A stretch of DNA of 64,000 nt from NCBI GenBank assembly GCA_954871525.1, contig OX940863.1, positions 42,456,501 through 42,520,500 on the forward strand. The letters are read 5' to 3'. This document shows positions 11,601 to 25,300 of this stretch, piece after piece. Every line of letters begins with the position of its first letter. The first letter of the stretch is position 1. The translations under genes and the position numbers were made by a program. This stretch comes from Parietaria judaica (taxonomy: Eukaryota; Streptophyta; Magnoliopsida; Rosales; Urticaceae). The notes under the pieces are model-generated. The model saw only the letters and a program-made list of their open reading frames with translations, had not been told where the DNA came from and did not search any database.

Positions 11601-14600
11601 AGGTTACAACTTTTAACGAAAACTGTTAAAAATTGGTTTTCTTACGAGAGCAAATACGATGCGTTCTTGATGAAATTTGAGTTCCTAGACCTTGTTTAGG
11701 GTGGTATTATTATAAATTGGGTTAGTTTTGGCATTGAAAGTTTTTCGAGCTCTCTTAAAATCTTGTTTCAACAATTAATGCGTCCTGCAAAAAAAACTGA
11801 GTCTTTTTCCCATTTTACGCGAAAGAACTCTAATTAAAAGATATTTTAAACAAAAAATGAACTTAAAAATTATTAATAATGTGTAATTTTATTACATTAA
11901 CTTATTTTAATCCCTAAATTGCGAAGCACTATCTCCTAGTTTCTATATGAAGCTGTGAACGGGTTAAAATCTTTACCGAAAAGTGTTAAAAATTGGTTAT
12001 CTTACGAGAGCAAATACGATGCGTTCTTGAGGAAATTTGAGTTGCTAGACTTTGTTTAGGGTGGTATTATTATAAATTGGGTTAGTTTTCGCATTAAAAG
12101 TTTTTGGAGCTCTCTTAAAATCCAATTTTCAACAATTAATGCGTGCTCCAAAGAAAACTGAGTCTTTTTCCCATTTTTCGAGAAAGAACCCTAAGTAAAC
12201 ATAATTTAAACAACAAATGAACTTAAAAATGCTTAATAATGTGTAATTGTACCACATTTACTTATTTTAATACCTAAACAGTGAAGAGCTATCTCCTAGT
12301 TTCTATATCAAGCCGTTAATGGGTTAAAACATTTAACGAAAAATGTTAAAAATTTGTTTTCTTACGAAACCAATTACGATGCGTTCTTGATGAAATTTGA
12401 GTTCCTAGACCTTGTTTAGGGTGGTATTATTATAAATTGGGTTAGTTTTGGCATTGAAAGTTTTTCGAGCTCTCTTAAAATCTAGTTTCAACAATTAACG
12501 CGTCCTCCAAAAAGAACTGAGTCTTTTTCCCATTTTACGCGAAAGAACTCTAATTAAAAGATAATTTAAACAAAAAATAAACTTAAAAATGCTATATAAT
12601 GTGTAATTTTATTACATTAACTTATTTTAATCCCTAAATTGCGAATCATTATCTCCTAGTTTCTATACGAAGCCGTGAACGGGTTAAAATCTTTACCGAA
12701 AAGTGTTAAAAATTGGTTATCATACGAGAGCAAATACGATGCGTTCTTGATGAAATTTGAGTTGCTAGACCTTCTTTAGGGTGGTATTATTATAAATTCG
12801 GTTATTTTTGGCATTAAAATTTTTTAGAGCTCTCTTAAAATCCAGTTTCAACAATTAATGCGTGCTCCAAATAAAATTGAGTCTTTTTCCCATTTTCTGA
12901 GAAAGAACGCTAATTAAACGATATTTTAAACAACAAATAAACTTAAAAATGCTTAATAATGTGTAATTTTACCACATTTACTTATTTTAATACCTAAACA
13001 GCGAAGAGCTATCTCCTAGTTTCTATATCAAGCTGTTAATAGGTTACAACTTTTAACGAAAACTGTTAAAAATTGGTTTTCTTACGAGAGCAAATACGAT
13101 GCGTTCTTGATGAAATTTGAGTTCCTAGACCTTGTTTAGGGTGGTATTATTATAAATTGGGTTAGTTTTGGCATTGAAAGTTTTTCGAGCTCTTTTAAAA
13201 TCTAGTTTCAACAATTAACGCGTCCTCCAAAAAGAACTGAGTATTTTTCCCATTTTACGCGAAAGAACTCTAATTAAAAGATATTTTAAACAAAAAATAA
13301 ACTTAAAAATGCTATATAATGTGTAATTTTATTACATTAACTTATTTTAATCCCTAAATTGCGAAGCACTATCTCCTAGTTTCTATACGAAGCCATGAAC
13401 GGGTTAAAATCTTTACCGAAAAGTGTTAAAAATTGGTTATCATACGAGAGCAAATACGATGCGTTCTTGATGAAATTTGAGTTGCTAGACCTTATTTAGG
13501 GTGGTATTATTATAAATTCGGTTATTTTTGGCATTAAAAGTTTTTAGAGCTCTCTTAAAATCCAGTTTCAACAATTAATGCATGCTCCAAATAAAATTGA
13601 GTCTTTTTCCCATTTTCTGAGAAAGAACGCTAATTAAACGATATTTTAAACAACAAATAAACTTAAAAATGCTTAATAATGTGTAATTGTACCACATTTA
13701 CTTATTTTAATACCTAAACAGCGAAGAGCTATCTCCTAGTTTCTATATCAAGCTGTTAATAGGTTACAACTTTTAACGAAAACTGTTAAAAATTGGTTTT
13801 CTTACGAGAGCAAATACGATGCGTTCTTGATGAAATTTGAGTTCCTAGACCTTGTTTATGGTGGTATTATTATAAATTGGGTTAGTTTTGGCATTGAAAG
13901 TTTTTCGAGCTCTCTTAAAATCTAGTTTCAACAATTAACGCGTCCTCCAAAAAGAACTGAGTCTTTTTCCCATTTTACGCGAAAGAACTCTAATTAAAAG
14001 ATATTTTAAACAAAAAATAAACTTAAAAATGCTATATAATGTGTAATTTTATTACATTAACTTATTTTAATCCCTAAATTGCGAAGCACTCTCTCCTAGT
14101 TTCTATATGAAGCCGTGAACGGGTTAAAATCTTTACCGAAAAGTGTTAAAAATTGGTTATCATACGAGAGCAAATACGATGCGTTCTTGATGAAATTTGA
14201 GTTGCTAGACCTTATTTAGGGTGGTATTATTATAAATTGGGTTAGTTTTGGCATTAAAAGTTTTTAGAGCTCTCTTAAAATCCAGTTTCAACAATTAATG
14301 CGTCCTCCCAAAACTGAGTCTTTTTCCCATTTTCCTAGAAAGAACCCTAAGTAAACATAATTTAAACAACTAATGAACTTAAAAATGCTTAATAATGTGT
14401 AATTGTACCACATTTACTTATTTTAATACCTAAACAGTGAAGAGTTATCTCCTAGTTTCTATATCAAGCCGTTAATGGGTTAAAACATTTAACAAAAAAT
14501 GTTAAAAATTGGTTTTCTTACGAAACCAAATACGATGCGTTCTTGATGAAATTTGAGTTCCTAGACCTTGTTTACGGTGGTATTATTATAAATTGGGTTA

Positions 14601-16560
14601 GTTTTGGCATTGAATGTTTTTCGAGCTCTCTTAAAATCTAGTTTCAACAATTAATGCGTCCTCCAAAAAAAACTGAGTATTTTCCCCATATTACGCGAAA
14701 GAACTCTAATTAAAAGATATTTTAAACAAAAAATGAACTTAAAAATTATTAATAATGTGTAATTTTATTACATTAACTTATTTTAATCCCTAAATTGCGA
14801 AGCACTATCTCCTAGTTTCTATATGAAGCCGTGAACGGGTTAAAATCTTTACCGAAAAGTGTTAAAAATTGGTTATCATACGAGAGCAAATACGATGCGT
14901 TCTTGATGAAATTTGAGTTGCTAGACCTTTTTTAGGGTGGTATTATTATAAATTGGGTTAGTTTTGGCATTAAAAGTTTTTAGAGCTCTCTTAAAATCCA
15001 CTTTCAACAATTAATGGGTGCTCCAAAAAAAATTGAGTCTTTTTCCCATTTTCGAGAAAGAACGCTAATTAAATGATATTTTAAACAACAAATAAACTTA
15101 AAAATGCTTCATAATGTGTAATTGTACCACATTTACTTATTTTAATACCTAAACAGCGAAGAGCTATCTCCTAGTTTCTATATCAAGCTGTTAATAGGTT
15201 AAAACTTATAACGAAAAGTGTTAAAAATTGGTTTTCTTACGAGAGCAAATACGATGCGTTCTTGATGAAATTTGAGTTCCTAGACCTTGTTTAGGGTGGT
15301 ATTATTATAAATTGGGTTAGTTTTGGCATTGAAAGTTTTTCGAGCTCTCTTAAAATCTAGTTTCAACAATTAATGCGTCCTCAAAAAAAAACTGAGTGTT
15401 TTTCCCATTTTACGCGAAAGAACTCTAATTAAAAGATATTTTAAACAAAAAATGAACTTAAAAATTATTAATAATGTGTAATTTTATTACATTAACTTAT
15501 TTTAATCCCTAAATTGCGAAGCACTATCTCCTAGTTTCTATATGAAGCCGTGAACGAATTAAAATCTTTACCGAAAAGTGTTAAAAATTATTTATCTTAC
15601 GAGAGCAAATACGATGCGTTCTTGAGGAAATTTGAGTTGCTAGACTTTATTTATTGTGGTATTATTATAAATTGGGTTAGTTTTCGCATTAAAAGTTTTT
15701 GGAGATCTCTTAAAATCCAATTTTCAACCATTAATGAGTGCTCCAAAGAAAACTGAGTCTTTTTCCCATTTTCCGAGAAAGAACCCTAAGTAAACATAAT
15801 TTAAACAACAAATGAACTTAAAAATGCTTAATAATGTGTAATTGTAACACATTTACTTATTTTAATACCTAAACAGTGAAGAGCTATCTCCTAGTTTCTA
15901 TATCAAGCCGTTAATGGGTTAAAACATTTAACGAAAAATGTTAAAAATTGGTTTTCTTACAAAACCAAACACGATGCGTTCTTGATGAAATTTGAGTTCC
16001 CAGACCTTGTTTAGGGTGGTATTATTACAAATGGGTAAGTTTTGGCATTGAAAGTTTTTCGAGCTCTCTTAAAATCTAGTTTCAACAATTAACGCGTCCT
16101 CCAAAAAAAACTGAGTCTTTTTCCCATATTACGCGAAAGAACTCTAATTAAAAGATATTTTAAACAAAAAATAAACTTAAAAATGCTTAATAATGTGTAA
16201 TTTTATTACATTAACTTCTTTTAATCCCTAAATTGCGAAGCACTATCTCCTAGTTTCTATATGAAGCCGTGAACGGGTTAAAATCTTTACCGAAAAGTGT
16301 TAAAAATTGGTTATCATACGAGAGCAAATACGATGCGTTCTTGATGAAATTTGAGTTGCTAGACCTTCTTTAGGGTGGTATTATTATAAATTGGGTTAGT
16401 TTTGGCATTAAAAGTTTTTAGAGCTCTCTTAAAATCCAGTTTCAACAATTAATGCGTGCTCAAAAAAAAACTGAGTCTTTTTCCCACTTTCCGAGAAAGA
16501 ACCCTAATTAAACGATATTTTAAACAACAAATGAACTTAAAAATGCTTAATAATGTGTAA
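8641..16560. repeat. Mainly dimeric satellite tract
   Basis: Alternating A and B monomers with weaker long-range order than the flanking tracts. Short local amplifications are visible: A monomers with ggttacaac plus gaaaactgtt near 11600, 13040 and 13760 (1440 and 720 bp apart), and B monomers with ccaaataaaattgag near 12870 and 13590. A B monomer near 14300 has a shortened A-run with tcctcccaaaactg. No gene or other element is seen in this stretch. Confidence 0.85.
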
Positions 16561-19500
16561 TTGTACCCCATTTACTTATTTTTATACCTAAATAGCGAAG
16601 AGCTATCTCCTAGTTTCTATATCAAGCCGTTAATAGGTTAAAACTTTTAACGAAAAGTGTTAAAAATTGGTTTTCTTACGAGAGCAAATACGATGCGTTT
16701 TTGATGAAATTTGAGTTCCTAGACCTTGTTTAGTGTGGTATTATTATAAATTGGGTTATTTTTGCATTGAAAGTTTTTCGAGCTCTCTTAAAATCTAGTT
16801 TCAACAAATTAATGCGTCCTTGAAAAAAAACTGTGTCTTTTTCCCATTTTACGCGAAACAACTCTAATTAAAAGATATTTTAAACAAAAAATGAACTTAA
16901 AAATGATTAATAATGTGTAATTTTATTACATTAATTATTTTAGTCCCTAAATTGCGAAGCACTATCTCCTAGTTTCTATATGAAGCCGTTAACGGGTTAA
17001 AATCTTTACCGAAAAGTGTTAAAAATTGGTTATCTTACGAGAGCAAATACGATGCGTTCTTGAGGAAATTTGAGTTTCTAGACTTTATTTAGGGTGGTAT
17101 TATTATAAATTGGGTTAGTTTCGCATTAAAAGTTTTTGGAGCTCTCTTAAAATCCAATTTTCAACAATTAATGCGTGCTCCAAAGAAAACTGAGTCTTTT
17201 TCCCATTTTCCGAGAAAGAACCCTAAGTAAACATAATTTAAACAAAAAATGAACTTAAAAATGCTTAATAATGTGTAATTGTACCACATTTACTTATTTT
17301 AATACCTAAACAGTGAAGAGCTATCTCCTAGTTTCTATATCAAGCCGTTAATGGGTTAAAACATTTAACGAAAAATGTTAAAAATTGGTTTTCTTACGAA
17401 ACCAAATACGATGCGTTCTTGATGAAATTTGAGTTCCCAGACCTTGTTTAGGGTGGTATTATTATAAATTGGGTTAGTTTTGGCATTGAAAGTTTTTCGA
17501 GCTCTCTTAAAATCTAGTTTCAACAATTAACGCGTCCTCCAAAAAAAACTGAGTCTTTTTCCCATAATACGCGAAAGAACTCTAATTAAAAGATATTTTA
17601 AACAAAAAATAAACTTAAAAATGCTTAATAATGTGTAATTTTATTACATTAACTTATTTTAATCCCCAAATTGCGAAGCACTATCTCCTAGTTTCTATAT
17701 GAAGCCGTGAACGGGTTAAAATCTTTACCGAAAAATGTTAAAAATTGGTTATCATACGAGAGCAAATACGATGCGTTCTTGATGAAATTTGAGTTGCTAG
17801 ACCTTCTTTAGGGTGGTATTATTATAAATTGGGTTAGTTTTGGCATTAAAAGTTTTTAGAGCTCTCTTAAAATCCAGTTTCAACAATTAATGCGTGCTCC
17901 AAAAAAAACTGAGTCTTTTTCCCACTTTCCGAGAAAGAACCCTAATTAAACGATATTTTAAACAACAAATGAACTTAAAAATGCTTAATAATATGTAATT
18001 GTACCCCATTTACTTATTTTAATACCTAAATAGCGAAGAGCTATCTCCTAGTTTCTATATCAAGCCGTTAATAGGTTAAAACTTTTAACGAAAAGTGTTA
18101 AAAATTGGTTTTCTTACGAGAGCAAATACGATGCGTTTTTGATGAAATTTGAGTTCCTAGACCTTGTTTAGTGTGGTAATATTTTTAAATTGGGTTATTT
18201 TTGCATTGAAAGTTTTTCGAGCTCTCTTAAAATCTAGTTTCAACAATTAATGCGTCCTTGAAAAAAAACTGTGTCTTTTTCCCATTTTACGCGAAACAAC
18301 TCTAATTAAAAGATATTTTAAACAAAAAATTAACTTAAAAATGATTAATAATGTGTAATTTTATTACATTAATTATTTTAGTCCCTAAATTGCGAAGCAC
18401 TATCTCCTAGTTTCTATATGAAGCCGTTAACGGGTTAAAATCTTTACCGAAAAGTGTTAAAAATTGGTTATCTTACGAGAGCAAATACGATGCGTTCTTG
18501 AGGAAATTTGAGTTTCTAGACTTTATTTAGGGTGGTATTATTATAAATTGGGTTAGTTTCGCATTAAAAGTTTTTGGAGCTCTCTTAAAATCCAATTTTC
18601 AACAATTAATGCGTGCTCCAAAGAAAACTGAGTCTTTTTCCCATTTTCCGAGAAAGAACCCTAAGTAAACATAATTTAAACAAAAAATGAACTTAAAAAT
18701 GCTTAATAATGTGTAATTGTACCACATTTACTTATTTTAATACCTAAACAGTGAAGAGCTATCTCCTAGTTTCTATATCAAGCCGTTAATGGGTTAAAAC
18801 ATTTAACGAAAAATGTTAAAAATTGGTTTTCTTACGAAACCAAATACGATGCGTTCTTGATGAAATTTGAGTTCCCAGACCTTGTTTAGGGTGGTATTAT
18901 TATAAATTGGGTTAGTTTTGGCATTGAAAGTTTTTCGAGCTCTCTTAAAATCTAGTTTCAACAATTAACGCGTCCTCCAAAAAAAACTGAGTCTTTTTCC
19001 CATAATACGCGAAAGAACTCTAATTAAAAGATATTTTAAACAAAAAATAAACTTAAAAATGCTTAATAATGTGTAATTTTATTACATTAACTTATTTTAA
19101 TCCCCAAATTGCGAAGCACTATCTCCTAGTTTCTATATGAAGCCGTGAACGGGTTAAAATCTTTACCGAAAAATGTTAAAAATTGGTTATCATACGAGAG
19201 CAAATACGATGCGTTCTTGATGAAATTTGAGTTGCTAGACCTTCTTTAGGGTGGTATTATTATAAATTGGGTTAGTTTTGGCATTAAAAGTTTTTAGAGC
19301 TCTCTTAAAATCCAGTTTCAACAATTAATGCGTGCTCCAAAAAAAACTGAGTCTTTTTCCCACTTTCCGAGAAAGAACCCTAATTAAACGATATTTTAAA
19401 CAACAAATGAACTTAAAAATGCTTAATAATATGTAATTGTACCCCATTTACTTATTTTAATACCTTAATAGCGAAGAGCTATCTCCTAGTTTCTATATCA

Positions 19501-19796
19501 AGCCGTTAATAGGTTAAAACTTTTAACGAAAAGTGTTAAAAATTGGTTTTCTTACGAGAGCAAATACGATGCGTTTTTGATGAAATTTGAGTTCCTAGAC
19601 CTTGTTTAGTGTGGTATTATTATAAATTGGGTTATTTTTGCATTGAAAGTTTTTCGAGCTCTCTTAAAATCTAGTTTCAACAATTAATGCGTCCTTGAAA
19701 AAAAACTGTGTCTTTTTCCCATTTTACGCGAAACAACTCTAATTAAAAGATATTTTAAACAAAAAATGAACTTAAAAATGATTAATAATGTGTAAT
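16561..19796. repeat. Tetramer higher-order repeat, period 1438 bp
   Basis: An A-B-A-B tetramer starts at 16561, 17999 and 19437, exactly 1438 bp apart each time. Each copy begins with an A monomer holding tagcgaag, gcgtttttgatg, gttatttttgcattg and a gtccttgaaaa variant. The first two B monomers have attaattattttagtccc and gttaacgggtt; the second B has tccccaaattg in both complete copies. The third copy is partial and drifts to a different B variant after about 19.8 kb. The first two copies differ at only a few sites. Confidence 0.88.
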
Positions 19797-20155
19797 TTTA
19801 TTACATTAATTATTTTAATCCCTAAATTGCGAAGCACTATCTCCTAGTTTCTATATGAAGCCGTGAACGGGTTAAAATCTTTACCGAAAAGTGTTAAAAA
19901 TTGGTTATCTTACGAGAGCAAATACGATGCGTTCTTGATGAAATTTGAGTTGCTAGACTTTATTTAGAGTTGTATTATTATAAATTAGGTTAGTTTTGGC
20001 ATTAAAATTTTTTGGAGCTCTCGTAAAATCCAAATTTCAACAATTAATGCGTGCTCCAAAGAAAACTGAGTCTTTTTCCCATTTTCCGAGAAAGAACCCT
20101 AAGTAAACGATAAATTAAACAACAAATGAACTTAAAAATGCTTAATAATGTGTAA

Positions 20156-20515
20156 TTGTATCACATTTACTTATTTTAATACCTAAACAGCGAAGAGATA
20201 TCTCCTAGTTTCTATATCAAGCCGTTAATGGGTTAGAACTTTTAACGAAAAATGTTAAAAATTGGTTTTCTTACGAAACCAAATACGATGCGTTCTTGAT
20301 GAAATTTGAGTTCCTAGACCTTCTTTAGGGTGGTATTATTATAAATTGGGTTATTATTGGCATTAAAAGTTTTTAGAGCTCTCTTAAAATCCAGTTTCAA
20401 CAATTAATGCGTGCTCCAAAAAAAACTGAGTCTTTTTCATATTTTCCGAGAAAGAACGCTAATTAAACGATATTTTAAACAACAAATTAACTTTAAAATG
20501 CATAATAATGTGTAA
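20156..20515. repeat. A/B hybrid monomer 1
   Basis: The first half is A-type (ttgtatcacatttac, tacctaaacag, gccgttaatggg, gagttcctagacc) and the second half is B-type (gcattaaaagtttttagag, aatgcgtgctcc, ccgagaaagaacgc, acaacaaattaac). It is followed by another A monomer at 20516, so the A-B alternation loses its phase here. The switch lies near 20326-20364, in or beside the invariant gggtggtattattataaatt block. The likely origin is an out-of-register crossover or conversion between A and B. Confidence 0.8.
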
Positions 20516-21956
20516 TTGTACCACGTTTACTTATTTTAATACCTAAACAGCGAAGAGCTATTTCCTAGTTTCTATATCAAGCCGTTAATAGGTTAAAACT
20601 TTTAACGAAAAGTGTTAAAAATTGGTTTTCTTACGAGAGCAAATACGATGCGTTCTTGATGAAATTTGAGTTCCTAAACCTTCTTTATGTTGGTATTATT
20701 ATAAATTGGGTTTGTTTTGGCATTGAAATTTTTTCGAGCTCTCTTAAAATCTAGTTTCAACAATTAACGCGTCCTCCAAAAAAAACTGAGTCTTTTTCCC
20801 ATTTTACGCGAAAGAACTCTAATTAAAAGAAATTTTAAACAAAAAATGAAATTAAAAAAATATTAATAATGTGTAATTTTATTACATTAACTTATTTTAA
20901 TCCCTAAATTGCGAAGCACTATCTCCTAGTTTCTATATGAGGACGTGAACGGGTTAAAATCTTTAACAAAAAGTGTTAAAATTTTGTTATCTTACGAGGG
21001 CAAATACGATGCGTTCTTGATGAAATTTGATTTGCTAGACCTTCTTTAGTGTGGTATTATTATAAATTGGGTTAGTTTTGGCATTAAAAGTTTTTGGAGA
21101 TCTCTTAAAATCCAGTTTCAACAATTAATGCGTGCTCCAAAAAAAACTGAGTCTTTTTCCCATTTTCCGAGAAAGAACCCTAATTAAACGATATTTTAAA
21201 CAACAAATTAACTTAAAAATGCTTAATAATGTGTAATTATACCACATTTACTTATTTTAATACCTAAACAGCGAAGAGCTATCTCCTAGTTTCTATACCA
21301 AGCCGTTAATGGGTTAAAACTTTTAACGAAAAGTGTTAAAAATTGGTTTTCTTACGAGAGCAAATACGATGCGTTCTTCATGAAACTTGAGTTCCTAGAC
21401 ATTGTTTAGGGTGGTATTATTATAAATTGGGTTAGTTTTGGCATTGAAAGTTTTTCGAGCTCTCTTAAAATCTAGTTTCAACAATTAACGCGTCCTCCAA
21501 AAAAAACTGAGTCTTTTTCCCATTTTACGGGAAAGAACTCTAATTAAAAGATATTTTAAACAAAAAATGAACTTAAAAATGCTTAATAATGTGTAATTTT
21601 ATTACATTAACTTATTTTAATCCCTAAATTCCGAAGCACTATCTCCTAGTTTCTATATGAAGCCGTGAACGGGTTAAAATCTTAACCGAAAAGTGTTAAA
21701 AATTGGTTATCTTACGAGGGCAAATATGATGCGTTCTTGATGAAATTTGAGTTGCTAGACTTTATTTAGGGTGGTATTATTTTAAATTGGGTTAGTTTTG
21801 GCATTAAAAGTTTTTGGAGCTCTCTTAAAATCCAGTTTCAACAATTAATGCGTGCTCCAAAAAAAACTGAGTCTTTTTCCCATTTTCCGAGAAAGAACCC
21901 TAATTAAACGATATTTTAAACAACAAATTAACTTAAAAATGCTTAATAGTGTGTAA

Positions 21957-22317
21957 TTTTACAACATTTACTTATTTTAATACCTAAACAGCGAAGAGCT
22001 ATCACCCAGTTTCTATACCAAGCCGTTAATAGGTTAAAACTTTTAACGAAAAGTGTTAAAAATTGGTTTTCTTACGAGAGCAAATACGATGTGTTCTTGA
22101 TGAAATTTGAGTTGCTAGACTTTATTTAGGGTGGTATTATTATAAATTGGGTTAGTTTTGGCATTAAAAGTTTTTGGAGCTCTCTTAAAATCCAATTTTC
22201 AACAATTAATGCGTGCTCCAAAAAAAACTGAGTCTTTTTCCCATTTTTCGAGAAAGAACCCTAATTAAACGATAATTTAAACAACAAATGAACTTAAAAA
22301 TGCTTAATAATGTTTAA
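21957..22317. repeat. A/B hybrid monomer 2
   Basis: Begins as A (ttttacaacatttac, tacctaaacagcg, gccgttaatagg) and switches to B before gagttgctagactttattt, ending with the B markers aatgcgtgctcc and acaacaaatgaac. An A monomer follows at 22318. The switch lies upstream of that in hybrid 1, within about 100 bp of caaatacgatgtgttcttg, so this is an independent exchange. Confidence 0.8.
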
Positions 22318-25300
22318 TTGTACCACATTTACTTATTTTAATACCTAAACAGCGAAGAGCTATTTCCTAGTTTCTATACAAAGCCGTTAATGGGTTATAA
22401 CTTTTAACGAAAAGTGTTAAAAATTGGTTTTCTTACGAGAGCAAATACGATGCGTTCTTGATGAAATTTGAGTTACTAGACCTTGTTTAGGGTGGTATTA
22501 TTATAAATTGGGTTAGTTTTGGCATTGAAAGTTTTTCGAGCTCTCTTAAAATCTAGTTTCAACAATTAATGCGTCCTCCAAAAAAAACTGAGTCTTTTTC
22601 CCATTTTACGCGAAAGAACTCTAATTAAAAGATATTTTAAACAAAAAATGAACTTAAAAATTATTAATAATGTGTAATTTTATTACATTAACTTATTTTA
22701 ATCCCTAAATTGCGAAGCACTATCTCCTAGTTTCTATATGAAGCCGTGAACGGGTTAAAATCTTTACCGAAAAGTGTTAAAAATTGATTATCTTACGAGA
22801 GCAAATACGATGCGTTCTTGATGAAATTTTAGTTGATAGACCTTCTTTAGGGTGGTATTATTATAAATTGGGTTAGTTTTGGCATTAAAAGTTTTTGGAG
22901 CTCTCTTAAAATCCAGTTTCAACAATTAATGCGTGCTCCAAAAAAAACTGAGTCTTTTTCCCATTTTCCGAGAAAGAACCCTAATTAAACGATATTTTAA
23001 ACAACAAATTAACTTAAAAATGCTTAATAATGTGTAATTGTACCATATTTACTTATTTTAATACCTAAATAGCGAAGAGCTATCTCCCAGTTTCTATACC
23101 AAGCCGTTAATGGGTTAAAACTTTTAACAAAAAGTGTTAAAAATTGGTTTTCTTACGAGAGCAAATACGATGCGTTCTTGATCGAATTATAGTTCCTAGA
23201 CCTTGTTTAGGGTGGTATTATTATAAATTGGGTTAGTTTTGGCATTGAAAGTTTTTCGAGCTCTCTTAAAATCTAGTTTCAACAATTAACGCGTCCTCCA
23301 AAAAAAACTGAGTCTTTTTCCCAATTTACGCGATAGAACTCTAATTAAAAGATATTTTAAACAAAAATGAACTTAAAAATGCTTAATAATGTGTAATTTT
23401 ATTACATTAACTTATTTTAATCCCTAAATTGCGAAGCACTATCTCCTAGTTTCTATATGAAGCCGTGAACGGGTTAAAATCTTTACCGAAACGTGTTAAA
23501 AATTGGTTATCTTAAGAGAGCAAATACGATGCCTTCTTGATGAAATTTGACTTGCTAGACTTTATTTAGGGTGGTATTAGTATAAATTGGGTTAGTTTTG
23601 ACATTAAAAGTTTTTGGAGCTCTCTTAAAATCCAATTTTCAAAAATTAATGCGTGCTCCAAAAAAAACTTAGTCTTTTTCCCATTTTCCGAGAAAGAACC
23701 CTAATTAAACGATAATTTAAACAACAAATGAACTTAAAAATGCTTAATAATGTGTAATTGTACCACATTTACTTATTTTAATACCTAAACATCGAAGAGC
23801 TATCTCCTAGTTTCTATACCAAGCCGTTAATGGGTTATAACTTTTAACGAAAAGTGTTAAAAATTGGTTTTCTTACGAGACCAAATACGATGCGTTCTTG
23901 ATGAAATTTGAGTTCCTAGACCTTATTTAGGGTGGTATTATTATAAATTGGGTTAGTTTTGGCATTGAAAGTTTTCGAGCTCTCTTAAAATCTAGTTTCA
24001 ACAATTAACGCGTCCTACAAAAAAAACTGAGTCTTTTTACCATTTTACGCGAAAGAACTCTAATTAAAAGATTTTTTAAACAAAAAATGAACTTAAAAAT
24101 GCTTAATAATGTGTAATTTTATTACATTAACTTATTTTAATCCCTAAATTGCGAAGCACTATCTCCTAGTTTCTATATGAAGCCGTGAACGGGTTAAAAT
24201 CTTTACCGAAAAGTGGTAAAAATTGGTTATCTTACGAGAGCAAATACGATGCGTTCTTGATGAAATTTGAGTTGCTAGACTTTATTTAGGGTGGTATTAT
24301 TATAAATTTGGTTAGTTTTGGCATTAAAAGTTTTTGGAGCTATCTTAAAATCCAATTTTCAACAATTAATGCAAGCTCCAAAAAAAACTGAGTCTTTTTC
24401 CCATTTTCCGAGAAAGAACGCTAATTAAACGATTTTTTAAACAACAAATTAAATTTAAAATGCTTAATAATGTGTAATTGTAACACATTTACTTATTTTA
24501 ATACCTAAACATCGAAGAGCTATCTCCTAGTTTCTATATCAAGCCGTTAATGGGTTAAAACTTTTAACGAAAAATGTTAAAAATTGGTTTTCTTACGAGA
24601 GCAAATACGATGCGTTCTTGATGAAATTTGAGTTCCTAGACCTTATTTAGGGTGGTATTATTATAAATTGGGTTAGTTTTGGCATTGAATGTTTTTCGAG
24701 CTCTCTTAAAATCTAGTTTCAACAATTAATGCGTCCTACAAAAAAAACTGAGTCTTTTTCCCATTTTACGCAAAAGAACTCTAATTAAAAGATATTTCAA
24801 ACAAAAAATGAACTTAAAAATACTTAATAATGTGTAATTTTATTACATTAACTTATTTTAATCCCTAAATTGCGAAGCACTATCTCCTAGTTTCTATATG
24901 AAGCCGTGAACGGGTTAAAATCTTTACCGAAAAGTGGTAAGAATTGGTTATCTTACGAGAGCAAATTCGATGCGTTCTTGATGAAATTTGAGTTGCTAGA
25001 CTTTATTTAGGGTCGTATTATTATAAATTGGGTTAGTTTTGGCATTAAAAGTTTTTGGAGCTCTCTTAAAATCCAATTTTCAACAATTACTGCGTGCTCC
25101 AAAAAAAACTGAGTCTTTTTCCCATTTTCCAAGAAAGAACGCTAATTAAACGATATTTTAAACAACAAATTAACTTTAAAATGCTTAATAATGTGTAATT
25201 GTACCACGTTTACCTATTTTAATACCTAAACATCGAAGAGCTATCTCCTAGTTTCTATACCAAGTCGTTAATGGGTTAAAACTTTTAACGAAAAGTGTTA

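Noticed and set aside
15550..15756. 68-codon open frame inside a B monomer
   Set aside because: It arises because this monomer has lost the usual stop codons (gaatta for gggtta, ttattgtgg for ttagggtgg). Neighbouring monomers are interrupted, there is no start context, and the composition is that of the satellite.
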